Of a stretch of 60,827 bases of DNA, positions 41,848 to 48,540 are shown in pieces. Source of the DNA: a virus. Under the pieces are notes generated by a model. It worked only from the letters and a program-made list of their open reading frames with translations, ran no database searches and was not told the DNA's origin. The stretch's first letter is position 1. Every line of letters starts with the position of its first letter. The translations under genes and the position numbers were made by a program. The stretch covers positions 1 through 60,827 of IMG/VR virus record IMGVR_UViG_3300032954_000013, one strand, 5' to 3'.

Positions 41848-42131
41848 TGGCCGCGCTCCAAGTCTGCGATGCGGTCATCGCACAGACAGCGTAGCTCGCA
41901 AGCGGTATTACAACATTCAGTTTTGAATCGTTTCGCCTCATCCAGCCGCGCCTCTCGCTTCGCGTCCGCGAGGGCTGAAATCAGTGTGCCTTCTACGCGC
42001 CTAGCGAAATCAACTTCCCAATCGAACACAATCAGCTTGCCGTCGAAAGTCTTGATGTCGGGAAGCAGTTTGGCGATCTTCTCAGCCAATTCCCGCGCTC
42101 TCTCGCGCTCGGCGTCGGTGGGGTTGGTCAT
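41844..42131 (-). CDS. Hypothetical helical protein
   Basis: 95 residues from the ATG at 42131, chosen because it is in an ATGA overlap; a TTG at 42152 is in the same frame. Charged helical N-terminus (DAERERARELAEKIAKLLPD) and a C-terminal cluster of four cysteines (ECCNTACELRCLC). Function unknown. Confidence 0.6.
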   Translation of the reverse strand: MTNPTDAERERARELAEKIAKLLPDIKTFDGKLIVFDWEVDFARRVEGTLISALADAKREARLDEAKRFKTECCNTACELRCLCDDRIADLERGQ

Positions 42132-42358
42132 ATGGCTGCGCTTTTTCCGCAAGGTTGCGAAACATCAATGCAACTTCCGCCCCAAGCGCAGGCCGCTTGG
42201 TAGGAGAAGCGTACCGCGCGAGGCAAGCAGCTATCGCAGGCATGGAGATCGCCGTATTTACGAACAGTCGGATGATCCGGTTGACATTCTCGTGCGCCGC
42301 ACAAATCGCACATCTTGTGTCGGCAGCGCGGCGCGTCGGTAATCGGGGAGGAGGTCAT
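42128..42358 (-). CDS. Small zinc-ribbon protein
   Basis: 76 residues from the ATG at 42358, just after a GGAGGAGG-like site on the minus strand. CDLCGARE ... CDSCLP gives a four-cysteine zinc ribbon. Coupled to both neighbours by ATGA. Function unknown. Confidence 0.6.
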   Translation of the reverse strand: MTSSPITDAPRCRHKMCDLCGARECQPDHPTVRKYGDLHACDSCLPRAVRFSYQAACAWGGSCIDVSQPCGKSAAI

Positions 42359-42618
42359 AATTTTCTCCGAAGTGCTTCTTTCTGTAACGCCGCGATGATC
42401 GTTTCTGGCTTGTGGCCGATCAGTCCCAAGCCCGGCCTGCAATCCTGCGGCGAAATCTTTCCGTTCAAATGATCCTCGACAGGACCGCCACAAATCTCAC
42501 AGTCGATTGAGTATCCGTCCAGGCCATTACGATTCGTGTCGGCACCCGCACGAACGACTGCATCGAATAAAGTTTCTCCAGGGCAAACCGTTGTATGCAG
42601 AAGTCTTTGGCTCATCAT
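42355..42618 (-). CDS. Hypothetical protein with CxxC motif
   Basis: 87 residues; two adjacent ATG codons at 42618 and 42615, the second better spaced from GGAGGAG. One CEICGG motif and a central HLNGKISPQDCRPG segment. The C-terminal helix is basic. Coupled by ATGA with both neighbours. Family unknown. Confidence 0.6.
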   Translation of the reverse strand: MMSQRLLHTTVCPGETLFDAVVRAGADTNRNGLDGYSIDCEICGGPVEDHLNGKISPQDCRPGLGLIGHKPETIIAALQKEALRRKL

Positions 42619-43058
42619 TCTCCTCCGCTCTTGCGCCCCGGATTTGCGCCCCGCGTCCGCTCGTCATACCGCTCAAACGCCATCTTGAGACTGGCGGCGT
42701 TGAACCATCGGCTGCCGCAAAGGGTGTCCTGAGCGCCAGCCATCACCAGTTGCACGTCGTGCAGGAATTCGCTCAGATCGTTGCGCTCGCTTTCAATATC
42801 ACGCACACGCTTGTTTAGAATAGCCGTATCGAATGTCCAACTGCTCTGCCACATCGCGGAATCCCGTTTCGCTTCGTCACGCTCGCGGCGAATTGATTCA
42901 AGCTCACCGCTCAAGCGCGTGGCCTCCGCTCTGGCGTGACGATACATCTCTCTTTCTATGTCGATGTATTGACTAAGAGACACGCGACGCGATTCGGATT
43001 CTATCCGCAGCCGTTCACAGTTACGGCACTTCTTCGGCTTGGCAGGGGTGCGCTTCAT
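42615..43058 (-). CDS. Coiled-coil protein with N-terminal CxxC
   Basis: 147 residues. A basic N-terminus with CRNCERLR leads into a long coiled coil (RHARAEATRLSGELESIRRERDEAKRD, in two blocks), then ERYDERTRG. It may be a scaffold or DNA-associated protein of the early operon. Coupled to the gene upstream by ATGA. Confidence 0.65.
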   Translation of the reverse strand: MKRTPAKPKKCRNCERLRIESESRRVSLSQYIDIEREMYRHARAEATRLSGELESIRRERDEAKRDSAMWQSSWTFDTAILNKRVRDIESERNDLSEFLHDVQLVMAGAQDTLCGSRWFNAASLKMAFERYDERTRGANPGRKSGGE

Positions 43059-43276
43059 TCTCTTGACCTCGCGAAGAATCCTGCTCGGCTCTTGTCCATG
43101 TGGCTCAGAACATCGTCAACAGTTCGCATGGCGTGAGGGTAGAGGCAGAGAGTGCTGCGAGTTTCGGGATCGTGGAACAACACCAGCGGCCCGTTGCGTG
43201 ATTCCTGGATGCCGCAGAATCGGGCACCGGCCTTCTCAATCAATTGCTGGCAGCGAATGAGTTCGTCGGGAGTCAT
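43055..43276 (-). CDS. Hypothetical protein
   Basis: 73 residues, alpha/beta, ATGA-coupled on both sides. The sequence contains LVLFHDPETRSTLCLYPHAMRTVDDVL and a C-terminal AGFFARSRE. No motif recognised. Confidence 0.6.
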   Translation of the reverse strand: MTPDELIRCQQLIEKAGARFCGIQESRNGPLVLFHDPETRSTLCLYPHAMRTVDDVLSHMDKSRAGFFARSRE

Positions 43277-43833
43277 TGGCTTTCCTCCACAGGAATCTTG
43301 AGATTTTCCCGAACAATACTCGCCATGTTCCTTAGAGCGCCAGCCCTAGTGGCGGCGGCGGCGGCGGCGGCGGCGTAGGCGGCGTCGGCGGCGTCGGCGG
43401 CGTCGTAGGCGGCGGCGGCGTAGGCGGCGGCGTAGGCGGCGTAGGCGGCGTCGGCGGCGGCGGCGACGGCGGCGGCGTAGGCGGCGTAGGCGGCGTCGGC
43501 GGCGGCGGCGACGGCGGCTCGGGCTTGCGCTTTCGTTCCTGTCCCATTTGCCCATGCTCGTGCTGCTTCGATGACCTTGCGTGGACGATCATTCTTGGGA
43601 TATTTTTTTTCGAATATCGGAAGAGCGGTTTCAGCACACAAACAAACAACGAGAACGATTTGTTGATGGGTCGGCCAGCCGTCTTTGCCAATCATTCGCC
43701 CGCACAGCCACAACATCCAATCGGCGCGCTCACACTCGGCCCACGCGGTTGCAAGATCGCGCTCGCCGACCCAGTTAACCGCATCGTTGCAGGCACCCAA
43801 TCTGTTCAGCAGCTTACCGAGTTCAGTTTTCAT
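43273..43833 (-). CDS. Imm5-like immunity-type protein with alanine repeat
   Basis: 186 residues from the ATG at 43833; the reading frame stays open further upstream but without a sensible start. The N-terminal half (LGACNDAVNWVGERDLATAWAEC, then RADWMLWLCGRM) closely resembles the Imm5-type fold of polymorphic-toxin immunity proteins, which also occur in phages. It is followed by about 60 residues made almost only of Ala, Tyr and Asp, encoded by a GGC/GTA/GTC tandem array. Copy number changes of the 45-bp unit would keep the frame. Role in the phage unknown; neutralising a host toxin is a fair guess. Confidence 0.65.
   Translation of the reverse strand: MKTELGKLLNRLGACNDAVNWVGERDLATAWAECERADWMLWLCGRMIGKDGWPTHQQIVLVVCLCAETALPIFEKKYPKNDRPRKVIEAARAWANGTGTKAQARAAVAAAADAAYAAYAAAVAAAADAAYAAYAAAYAAAAYDAADAADAAYAAAAAAAATRAGALRNMASIVRENLKIPVEESQ
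43350..43521. repeat. Trinucleotide-based tandem array with a 45-bp duplicated unit
   Basis: On the + strand the region reads as repeated GGCGGCGTA and GGCGGCGTC blocks. A 45-base unit at 43432-43476 is repeated exactly at 43477-43521. All units are multiples of three, so length change leaves the minus-strand frame of the Imm5-like gene intact. Confidence 0.85.
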
Positions 43834-44078
43834 CGCCCGTATCTCCCTTCCCGGCTTTCCACGTCGAAGTCGAAGTCCACGTTTTCTTCGCACAGTTCCC
43901 GCTGCGTCTGGGCGTTTCTCTCCGCGCAGCATTTTTCGCACATGGCTGTCGTGCCTTCGACCATCGGCCGACGGTGGGGCTCGACGCAGACACCGCACCT
44001 GTCGCAGTAATAGGGGATGCCGAGCCAGTCGCAGAGACGATGAAGAGCAGTCGAGATGAAGCGGAGAACTTGAATCAT
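43830..44078 (-). CDS. Small zinc-finger protein
   Basis: 82 residues from the ATG at 44078, with AAGGAG ten bases upstream. An amphipathic start (VLRFISTALHRLCDWLGI) and CDRCGVC ... CEKCCAE, a four- or five-cysteine zinc site, then an acidic tail. ATGA-coupled to the gene at 44200. Function unknown. Confidence 0.6.
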   Translation of the reverse strand: MIQVLRFISTALHRLCDWLGIPYYCDRCGVCVEPHRRPMVEGTTAMCEKCCAERNAQTQRELCEENVDFDFDVESREGRYGR

Positions 44079-44200
44079 ACGCGTTTCTCCTTCCGATACT
44101 CCGAGCACTTCGCCTCCACGCACCAATAGATGATCTCGGTTCGCTCGCGCGTGCCGCGAATCTCGCGAGCCATTGGGCGTTTGCAGGCGGGGCAGATCAT
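44075..44200 (-). CDS. Very small zinc-ribbon protein
   Basis: 41 residues from the ATG at 44200, in ATGA overlap with the nuclease gene and with the following gene. CPACKRP and CVEAKC give a compact zinc site; the remainder is basic (REIRGTRERTE, YRKEKRV). Too short for a family call. Confidence 0.55.
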   Translation of the reverse strand: MICPACKRPMAREIRGTRERTEIIYWCVEAKCSEYRKEKRV

Positions 44201-45033
44201 GCTGATACCTCAGTGTTCAACTGCGGCCGTATTTGAGCTATTCGCACGGTATCGCCTTTGGCAAAGTGAATGAAGTTTTCCGCATCCGCCTGATGACGAA
44301 GCAGCAGCCCGCGAAGACTAATTCGGAATACTTTGGTTCCCAAAGGAGAAGGCAGGAGAAGGTAGATCGGCTCAGGGAAATGCGGAACTTGCAAGAGCCG
44401 AAGCACATATAAGTCAACGTGCTCCTCCGAGAGAACTTTGTGTCGATGGATATTGAATGACCATTCTATTTTTGTAGATGTCTTTTTGCCACGCACATTG
44501 AGGTGTGCGTTGGCGCTCTTGACTTCAATACGGCAGTTCCCATCCACGAGCAAATCGAATTTATCCCTTCGGCCCATTCGCTTGACGACGCGCCCATAAG
44601 ATCGCAGCAACTCCGCAACGGCCTCTTCAGCTTCACGCCCGTGGGCTGACCTGAATCCCAGCGGAGTCCCGGCATCGCCAGTGCTATATTTTCTATATTG
44701 ATGGTACCTACACAGATCGGAACGCTTCGCCAGATCCTTACAACCCGCAATGGCGCATGGGTGGAGCGGAACGCGATGGGCCCCGGATGGCCTCAAAATC
44801 AGATCGCCATTCCGATGTATTCGTGCGATGTGCGTATGACAAAGTCCCTTTTCTTTAGCCTGCGAGAAGCAGCCTTCTACATAGCAGGTCTTGCCTCGAT
44901 TGTCACAAAAAGTGCGCGACAACCCATGATTCCGTGCAAAGCGATAATGATATTCGCAAAGTCCCTTAGCGCGTGGTGGATTATTGCAATCTGGCAGCAG
45001 GCAGGTCATTCCTTGAATTCGCGGGCGTCCCAT
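44197..45033 (-). CDS. Triple zinc-finger protein fused to PD-(D/E)XK nuclease
   Basis: 278 residues from the ATG at 45033. Three successive fingers of the form CxxxxCxxxxxxxGLCxxH occur at about residues 10-38, 50-77 and 92-120 (CLLPDCNNPPRAKGLCEYH, CYVEGCFSQAKEKGLCHTH, CAIAGCKDLAKRSDLCRYH), as in DNA-binding parts of phage HNH enzymes. The C-terminal half has a nuclease core: GREAEEAVAELL, KFDLLVDGNCRIEVKSA (Asp and ExK). It is probably a site-specific endonuclease. First gene of the minus-strand operon: TTGACT and TATAAG at ideal spacing end so close to the ATG that the mRNA may be leaderless. Confidence 0.7.
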   Translation of the reverse strand: MGRPRIQGMTCLLPDCNNPPRAKGLCEYHYRFARNHGLSRTFCDNRGKTCYVEGCFSQAKEKGLCHTHIARIHRNGDLILRPSGAHRVPLHPCAIAGCKDLAKRSDLCRYHQYRKYSTGDAGTPLGFRSAHGREAEEAVAELLRSYGRVVKRMGRRDKFDLLVDGNCRIEVKSANAHLNVRGKKTSTKIEWSFNIHRHKVLSEEHVDLYVLRLLQVPHFPEPIYLLLPSPLGTKVFRISLRGLLLRHQADAENFIHFAKGDTVRIAQIRPQLNTEVSA

Positions 45034-45040
45034 GCAATCT

Positions 45041-45069
45041 CTTATACGCCTGCGTATCCAGCCAGTCAA
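45041..45069 (-). promoter_or_regulatory. Sigma70-like promoter for the minus-strand early operon
   Basis: On the minus strand, TTGACT (45069-45064) and TATAAG (45046-45041) are separated by 17 bases. The expected start point falls at or next to the ATG at 45033. Confidence 0.7.
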
Positions 45070-45088
45070 GAAAAATAAGTAATACCAA

Positions 45089-45117
45089 TTGACTTTTCCA
45101 GAATCTTCCATTAGCAT
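45089..45117 (+). promoter_or_regulatory. Sigma70-like promoter for the plus-strand early operon
   Basis: TTGACT (45089-45094), 17-base spacer, TAGCAT (45112-45117; 4 of 6 matches to TATAAT). It faces the promoter at 45041-45069; their -35 boxes form an inverted repeat with a 19-base centre, a likely place for a shared regulator such as the RHH protein encoded immediately downstream. Confidence 0.55.
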
Positions 45118-45137
45118 GAACGGGCATGGGAGGCATG

Positions 45138-45308
45138 ATGCAGACAAGCGAGAGAACGGACGCTTCAATCTCGGCGAAGATTCCCGCCGATCTTTACGAC
45201 AAGCTGGTAGCCGCTGCCGAAAAAGGGCGGCGCTCAATCGCGGCGCAGATTGAGTTGATTCTTGAGCGCGGGCTGAAAAAGAGGAAAGAAAAAAGGATGA
45301 AACAATGA
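45138..45308 (+). CDS. Arc/ribbon-helix-helix-type transcription regulator
   Basis: 56 residues. TDASISAKIPADLYDKLVAAAEKGRRSIAAQIELILERGL has the strand-helix-helix layout of RHH repressors, and a basic tail follows. The ATG at 45138 sits five bases after GGGAGG; ATG 45126 and 45135 are in frame but poorly spaced. It is the first gene after the divergent promoters and would be expected to bind between them as a dimer. Next gene overlaps by four bases. Confidence 0.75.
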   Translation: MQTSERTDASISAKIPADLYDKLVAAAEKGRRSIAAQIELILERGLKKRKEKRMKQ

Positions 45309-45511
45309 CTCGCCTCGAAATCACCGACCGCCGCATCTGTCCTGATTGTAAGGGCCGGAGATTTATCGGCCCCTATCTCTGCGCGCGCTGCAATGGTGAC
45401 GGCTCCGTGATCGTGGACGCGAGCTTCCGACATTTCACTCGCATCGTTGTCGCGGTCGCTTTCGTTCTCATGGTGCTCGGCGCGAGCTATCTGATCGTGG
45501 GGCGACCGTGA
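45305..45511 (+). CDS. Zinc-finger membrane protein
   Basis: 68 residues. CPDCKGRRFIGPYLCARCNGDG is a DnaJ-type zinc pattern, followed by a membrane helix (IVVAVAFVLMVLGASYLIV). The zinc domain would face the cytoplasm. ATGA overlaps on both sides. Function unknown. Confidence 0.65.
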   Translation: MTRLEITDRRICPDCKGRRFIGPYLCARCNGDGSVIVDASFRHFTRIVVAVAFVLMVLGASYLIVGRP

Positions 45512-45729
45512 GCATCGTGCCATCTTCGGTTCGTTGTGACGGATGTGGCAAGAATCGCATCGAAGACGGAAATCATTGGCATACGCTACGGGCACCAGGG
45601 GCCGATCCGCTGCAAATCACGAAGGGCGTGCAGACTGCTGGATATGGCAAGCACGCCTGCGGCGAAGCGTGCGCGATGAAACTGGTTTCCCGCTGGATGG
45701 CGACGGGAACACTTGAGGAGAAAACTTGA
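45508..45729 (+). CDS. Small zinc-binding protein
   Basis: 73 residues, GTG start in GTGA overlap. RCDGCGKNRIED and HACGEACAMKLVSRW form a treble-clef-like arrangement, similar to small phage proteins with a CxxC...CxxxC pattern. Cytoplasmic; role unknown. Confidence 0.65.
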   Translation: MSIVPSSVRCDGCGKNRIEDGNHWHTLRAPGADPLQITKGVQTAGYGKHACGEACAMKLVSRWMATGTLEEKT

Positions 45730-45806
45730 TCGAATTTCTCCGAGGCACGCATAAGTACCGTTTCAAGGGTCAGCCGTTGCTCGGCGTCACAGCCGAGAGT
45801 GTTTGA
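45726..45806 (+). CDS. Possible 26-residue peptide
   Basis: TTG 45726 in a TTGA overlap opens a 26-codon frame (MIEFLRGTHKYRFKGQPLLG at the start) that reaches 45806, 42 bases before the next gene. A protein-like sequence and coupling give modest support; no function. Confidence 0.3.
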   Translation: MIEFLRGTHKYRFKGQPLLGVTAESV

Positions 45807-45847
45807 GTTGGAAGAAACAGAAGCACAAATCAAAAGGGGGTAAGGCA

Positions 45848-46789
45848 ATGGAAAACGAACATGATGTGGTAGAAGGCGAATTCTCGGAGGGCCAGCTTGC
45901 GCCTCCGAAAAGCACGCTAGACCATGCAATCGAAACGCGCGAACGGCTCGGCCAACTCGCCCGGCCGATCAACGTCTCGGAAATGCTCGCAGCGGCAGAC
46001 AAGCAAATCGAATTCCGCCGCGGGCTTGTGAAGCTAATCGCCACGAAGATCGATCCGCATGATGTGGTGATCTATGGCAACACGCCAGCGAAGTTCAGCA
46101 TTCACTTCTCGAAGGCCGCCTGCAAACAGATTCTCTCCTGGGTGCAGGCTGACGTCGTGAACGTGAGAATCACGCAGACTTCCTACGAGGGCAAGGAAGG
46201 TCCATACATCGTTTTCGAATGCTCTGCTGACATGCTCATCGGCGGGCGCCGAGTCAACGTCATCGGCAGCCGTGCGACCTACGACGATTTCTTCGGCTCG
46301 GAGGGCAAGTACGACGAGCAGGGCAAAAAGACGACTGTCCAGAAGCCGCTCGATGAGATCGACATTCCTTCCGTCCGCATGGCGGCCGTAACGAATATGT
46401 GGAATCACGCTCTCGAAGATGCGGGCCTTAAACCGTCACTTGAAGAACTCAAGAATGCTGGCCTTGACCTCGGCAAAGCATCCTACGTGCAATTCCGCGA
46501 GGGCGGGAAGGCGCCGGAACAGACTAAACAGGCCCAGACCGCCACGGGAGGAGACCAAAAGCCTCCAAATGGCGGTGCCAAGGCCACAGCAGCCTCTGAT
46601 GGCGACGTAGAGCTGATTTCCGAGGCTCAGGCCAAGAGACTATTCGCCATCGCCAAAAACCTAGGTTGGAGCACCGAGCAGTACCGTGCGGCTTTGGCGA
46701 GTGAATTCGCGGTCAATCGGGACACCGGGCTTCCGAAGTCGCGCTATGCGGCAGCGGAGAAATACTTCATCGACAATCGGAAAAGCTAA
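45848..46789 (+). CDS. Recombination-associated protein, ssDNA-annealing candidate
   Basis: 313 residues from ATG 45848 (GTAAGG site). The region of about residues 38-190 (INVSEMLAAADKQIEFRRGLVKLIATKIDPHD, in two blocks, then YIVFECSADMLIGGRRVNVIGSRATYDDFF) is an alpha/beta domain often encoded just before a Cas4/RecB-like nuclease. A Gly/Gln-rich linker separates a C-terminal helical domain (ELISEAQAKRLFAIAKNLGW) that resembles DNA-binding tails of phage annealing proteins. Its stop overlaps the nuclease ATG, so the two are likely partners in recombination or replication. Confidence 0.55.
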   Translation: MENEHDVVEGEFSEGQLAPPKSTLDHAIETRERLGQLARPINVSEMLAAADKQIEFRRGLVKLIATKIDPHDVVIYGNTPAKFSIHFSKAACKQILSWVQADVVNVRITQTSYEGKEGPYIVFECSADMLIGGRRVNVIGSRATYDDFFGSEGKYDEQGKKTTVQKPLDEIDIPSVRMAAVTNMWNHALEDAGLKPSLEELKNAGLDLGKASYVQFREGGKAPEQTKQAQTATGGDQKPPNGGAKATAASDGDVELISEAQAKRLFAIAKNLGWSTEQYRAALASEFAVNRDTGLPKSRYAAAEKYFIDNRKS

Positions 46790-47784
46790 TGGCCGAGACA
46801 CTCGCTCCCGAAGTTGTCGTCCAGGAATACGAACGCTACAAACTCCATGACTCTGGCGTGCGTTCGCGGGGCATTGCGACCGCGAACCACGTCACGACTC
46901 TCGTACATGAGTGCGAGGCATTCGCCATCTATAACCGAACGGTGCCAGCCGACCGGCGCCGCAAACTCGATCCACGCCTGGCGATGGTGTTTTCGGAAGG
47001 CAACGACCAGAGCCGCATCGTGAAGCGGGATCTCATGGACGCGGGATTTGAGATTGAGGAACAGGAAGGACAAATGTCTTGGCCGGAATTCCAGATCGTA
47101 GGGCACCAGGACTTTTCAATCCGCAAATCCGGCTTCGCCCGCGTCAAAGTCGAACTCAAATCCTGTTCGCCTTATACCTACGAGAGCATCAATTTGGTGG
47201 ACGACCTGCGCCATCACAAGTGGCCTTTCGCGCGCCATTGGTATTCTCAGATCGTGCTGTACATGCTCCTGCAGAATGCGGAGCGATATTGGCTCGTTCT
47301 CAAGCACAAAGCGGCAGGCTCGATCAAGGTGATTGAATTCCATCTCGGCGACGAAGAGTATGCCGAGGCGGAACGACTCATCAGCAAAGCCAAGCGAGTG
47401 AATGAGGCGGTTGCAGCCAAACGTGAACCCACATCGGAGGAAAAACTTTCGGCACCGGATGTCTGCGCCGGATGTGAATTCTTCGATGTTTGTCTCCCCG
47501 ATCTCAGCTTCGGTGCGCGGATGGAAGTGCTCGATGCCGAGACTGCGGCTGAACTCGAACGTGCGCTGGAACGCAGGCAGGAACTCGAAAAGGCGCACAA
47601 GGAATATGAAGCGATAGACGACGACGTGAAATCGCAGATCAAGGCGATGGCATCCGAGCAGCTTGCGGAAGTCGTGATCGGTAGCTGGATTGCGACAATC
47701 CGCTATCAGGAAGTGAAGCCTGAGACGAAGCCGCGGGCGGGTTTTACCAAGACACTCATCAAGTTCTTCAAAGCGGGGGCGTAA
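46789..47784 (+). CDS. Cas4/RecB-like PD-(D/E)XK nuclease
   Basis: 331 residues. The nuclease core is visible in FQIVGHQDFSIRK (Asp) and RVKVELKSCS (ExK) near residues 100-126, with a Cys upstream (LVHECEAF) and CAGCEFFDVC near residue 225, the cysteines that hold an Fe-S cluster in Cas4-type enzymes. The C-terminal 100 residues form a helical extension. It would resect DNA ends for the annealing partner at 45848. There is no CRISPR array in the window, so a Cas role is unlikely. Confidence 0.75.
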   Translation: MAETLAPEVVVQEYERYKLHDSGVRSRGIATANHVTTLVHECEAFAIYNRTVPADRRRKLDPRLAMVFSEGNDQSRIVKRDLMDAGFEIEEQEGQMSWPEFQIVGHQDFSIRKSGFARVKVELKSCSPYTYESINLVDDLRHHKWPFARHWYSQIVLYMLLQNAERYWLVLKHKAAGSIKVIEFHLGDEEYAEAERLISKAKRVNEAVAAKREPTSEEKLSAPDVCAGCEFFDVCLPDLSFGARMEVLDAETAAELERALERRQELEKAHKEYEAIDDDVKSQIKAMASEQLAEVVIGSWIATIRYQEVKPETKPRAGFTKTLIKFFKAGA

Positions 47785-47785
47785 T

Positions 47786-47938
47786 ATGAAGCGTTATTGC
47801 CGCTGTGGCCGCCGCGCCCGAGCGGTCACGCGCAAGCGCAGAGGCAATCGGCGCGGGAAGTACATGCAGCGTAAATCGCACGATCTTTGTCCCAGATGTT
47901 TCCGGGCAATCGTGAACGCGAATTCGGAGAAGGAGTGA
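47786..47938 (+). CDS. Small basic zinc-binding protein
   Basis: 50 residues from ATG 47786, two bases after the nuclease stop. CRCGRRARAVTRKRRG and CPRCFRAIV give a zinc ribbon with a highly basic loop, as expected for nucleic-acid binding. Its stop lies four bases before structured RNA B. Confidence 0.6.
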   Translation: MKRYCRCGRRARAVTRKRRGNRRGKYMQRKSHDLCPRCFRAIVNANSEKE

Positions 47939-47942
47939 CGAA

Positions 47943-48091
47943 TTTTGGAGCCGACCTAATCCATTGCGGGCCAACCGCTGACTTGGAAAGCCGCACAACG
48001 GCGAGCAGTGGGAGTACAGCAGCCAAGGTGCCAAGAGGCGCTCTACAGCGGGTTCGGGTGCTACGGACGCGGTAGCGGGTCGGCTTCAAAA
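47943..48091 (+). ncRNA. Structured RNA candidate B (TTTT/AAAA-closed)
   Basis: TTTTGGAGCCGACC (47943-47956) pairs with GGTCGGCTTCAAAA (48078-48091), a 14-bp closing stem with one G-T pair. Inside, CCGCTG (47975) pairs with CAGCGG (48046), CTTGG (47982) with CCAAG (48023), GCCG/CGGC forms a hairpin (47990-48002) and GCTAC/GTAGC another (48060-48076), a clear multibranched fold. AGTTTAGAGGCGAAGGAG follows, which holds the ribosome binding site for 48114. The closing-stem ends and the downstream TTTAG-purine stretch match element A. A 62-codon frame crosses it but lacks support. Confidence 0.6.
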
Positions 48092-48113
48092 GTTTAGAGG
48101 CGAAGGAGTGACG

Positions 48114-48530
48114 ATGACTGATCTCGCCAAAGCATTTGAGCCGAAAGAAGGCTGGTGGACTGAGACGATAGCCGGGCGTCCGTGGTTCACCGATGGCCAG
48201 GTGATGTTTGAAGGTGAGCAGCAAACCTCGCGACCGCCTTTGTCCAAAGGATCAATGGCGAAAGTCTATAAAAAGATCACCGCCGCACGGCTGACGCGAC
48301 TAGGGCGAGTGAGGCACGGATTAACTGGTTACTCGACGTGCGAGATAGCGACTTCCACCTTTGCCAATGGTCCTCGCATCCAGCGCGTCTATTTCGACTA
48401 TGCCAAAAGCCTCGGTGCCGAATTCTTTGCGGGAGCGCAATGCGGAGAGAGCAAAAGGGACCGCTACGTCATTTGCAAGGCGAAAGGCAAGATCATCGGC
48501 ATAATCATGCCTGTACGATACACCGATTGA
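48114..48530 (+). CDS. Hypothetical protein
   Basis: 138 residues from ATG 48114, five bases after AAGGAG; the earlier GTG 48108 overlaps that site. Beta-rich (WWTETIAGRPWFTDGQVMFEG, then IQRVYFDYAKSLGAEFFAG and IIGIIMPVRYTD), no membrane segment or zinc motif. It is preceded by structured RNA B, which may control it. Family unknown. Confidence 0.65.
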   Translation: MTDLAKAFEPKEGWWTETIAGRPWFTDGQVMFEGEQQTSRPPLSKGSMAKVYKKITAARLTRLGRVRHGLTGYSTCEIATSTFANGPRIQRVYFDYAKSLGAEFFAGAQCGESKRDRYVICKAKGKIIGIIMPVRYTD

Positions 48531-48540
48531 AAGGAGCACT

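Noticed and set aside
43332-43691. Long proline- and arginine-rich ORFs on the minus strand over the repeat array
   Set aside because: These are shadow frames of the GGC/GTA/GTC array within the Imm5-like gene.
46789-47784. Cas4 as evidence of a CRISPR system
   Set aside because: No repeat-spacer array or other cas gene is present; the gene pairs with a recombination-type partner, as in many phages.
47887-48075. 62-codon plus-strand ORF across structured RNA B
   Set aside because: It overlaps the end of the small zinc gene, has no ribosome binding site and a low-complexity unlikely sequence; the folded RNA explains the region better.
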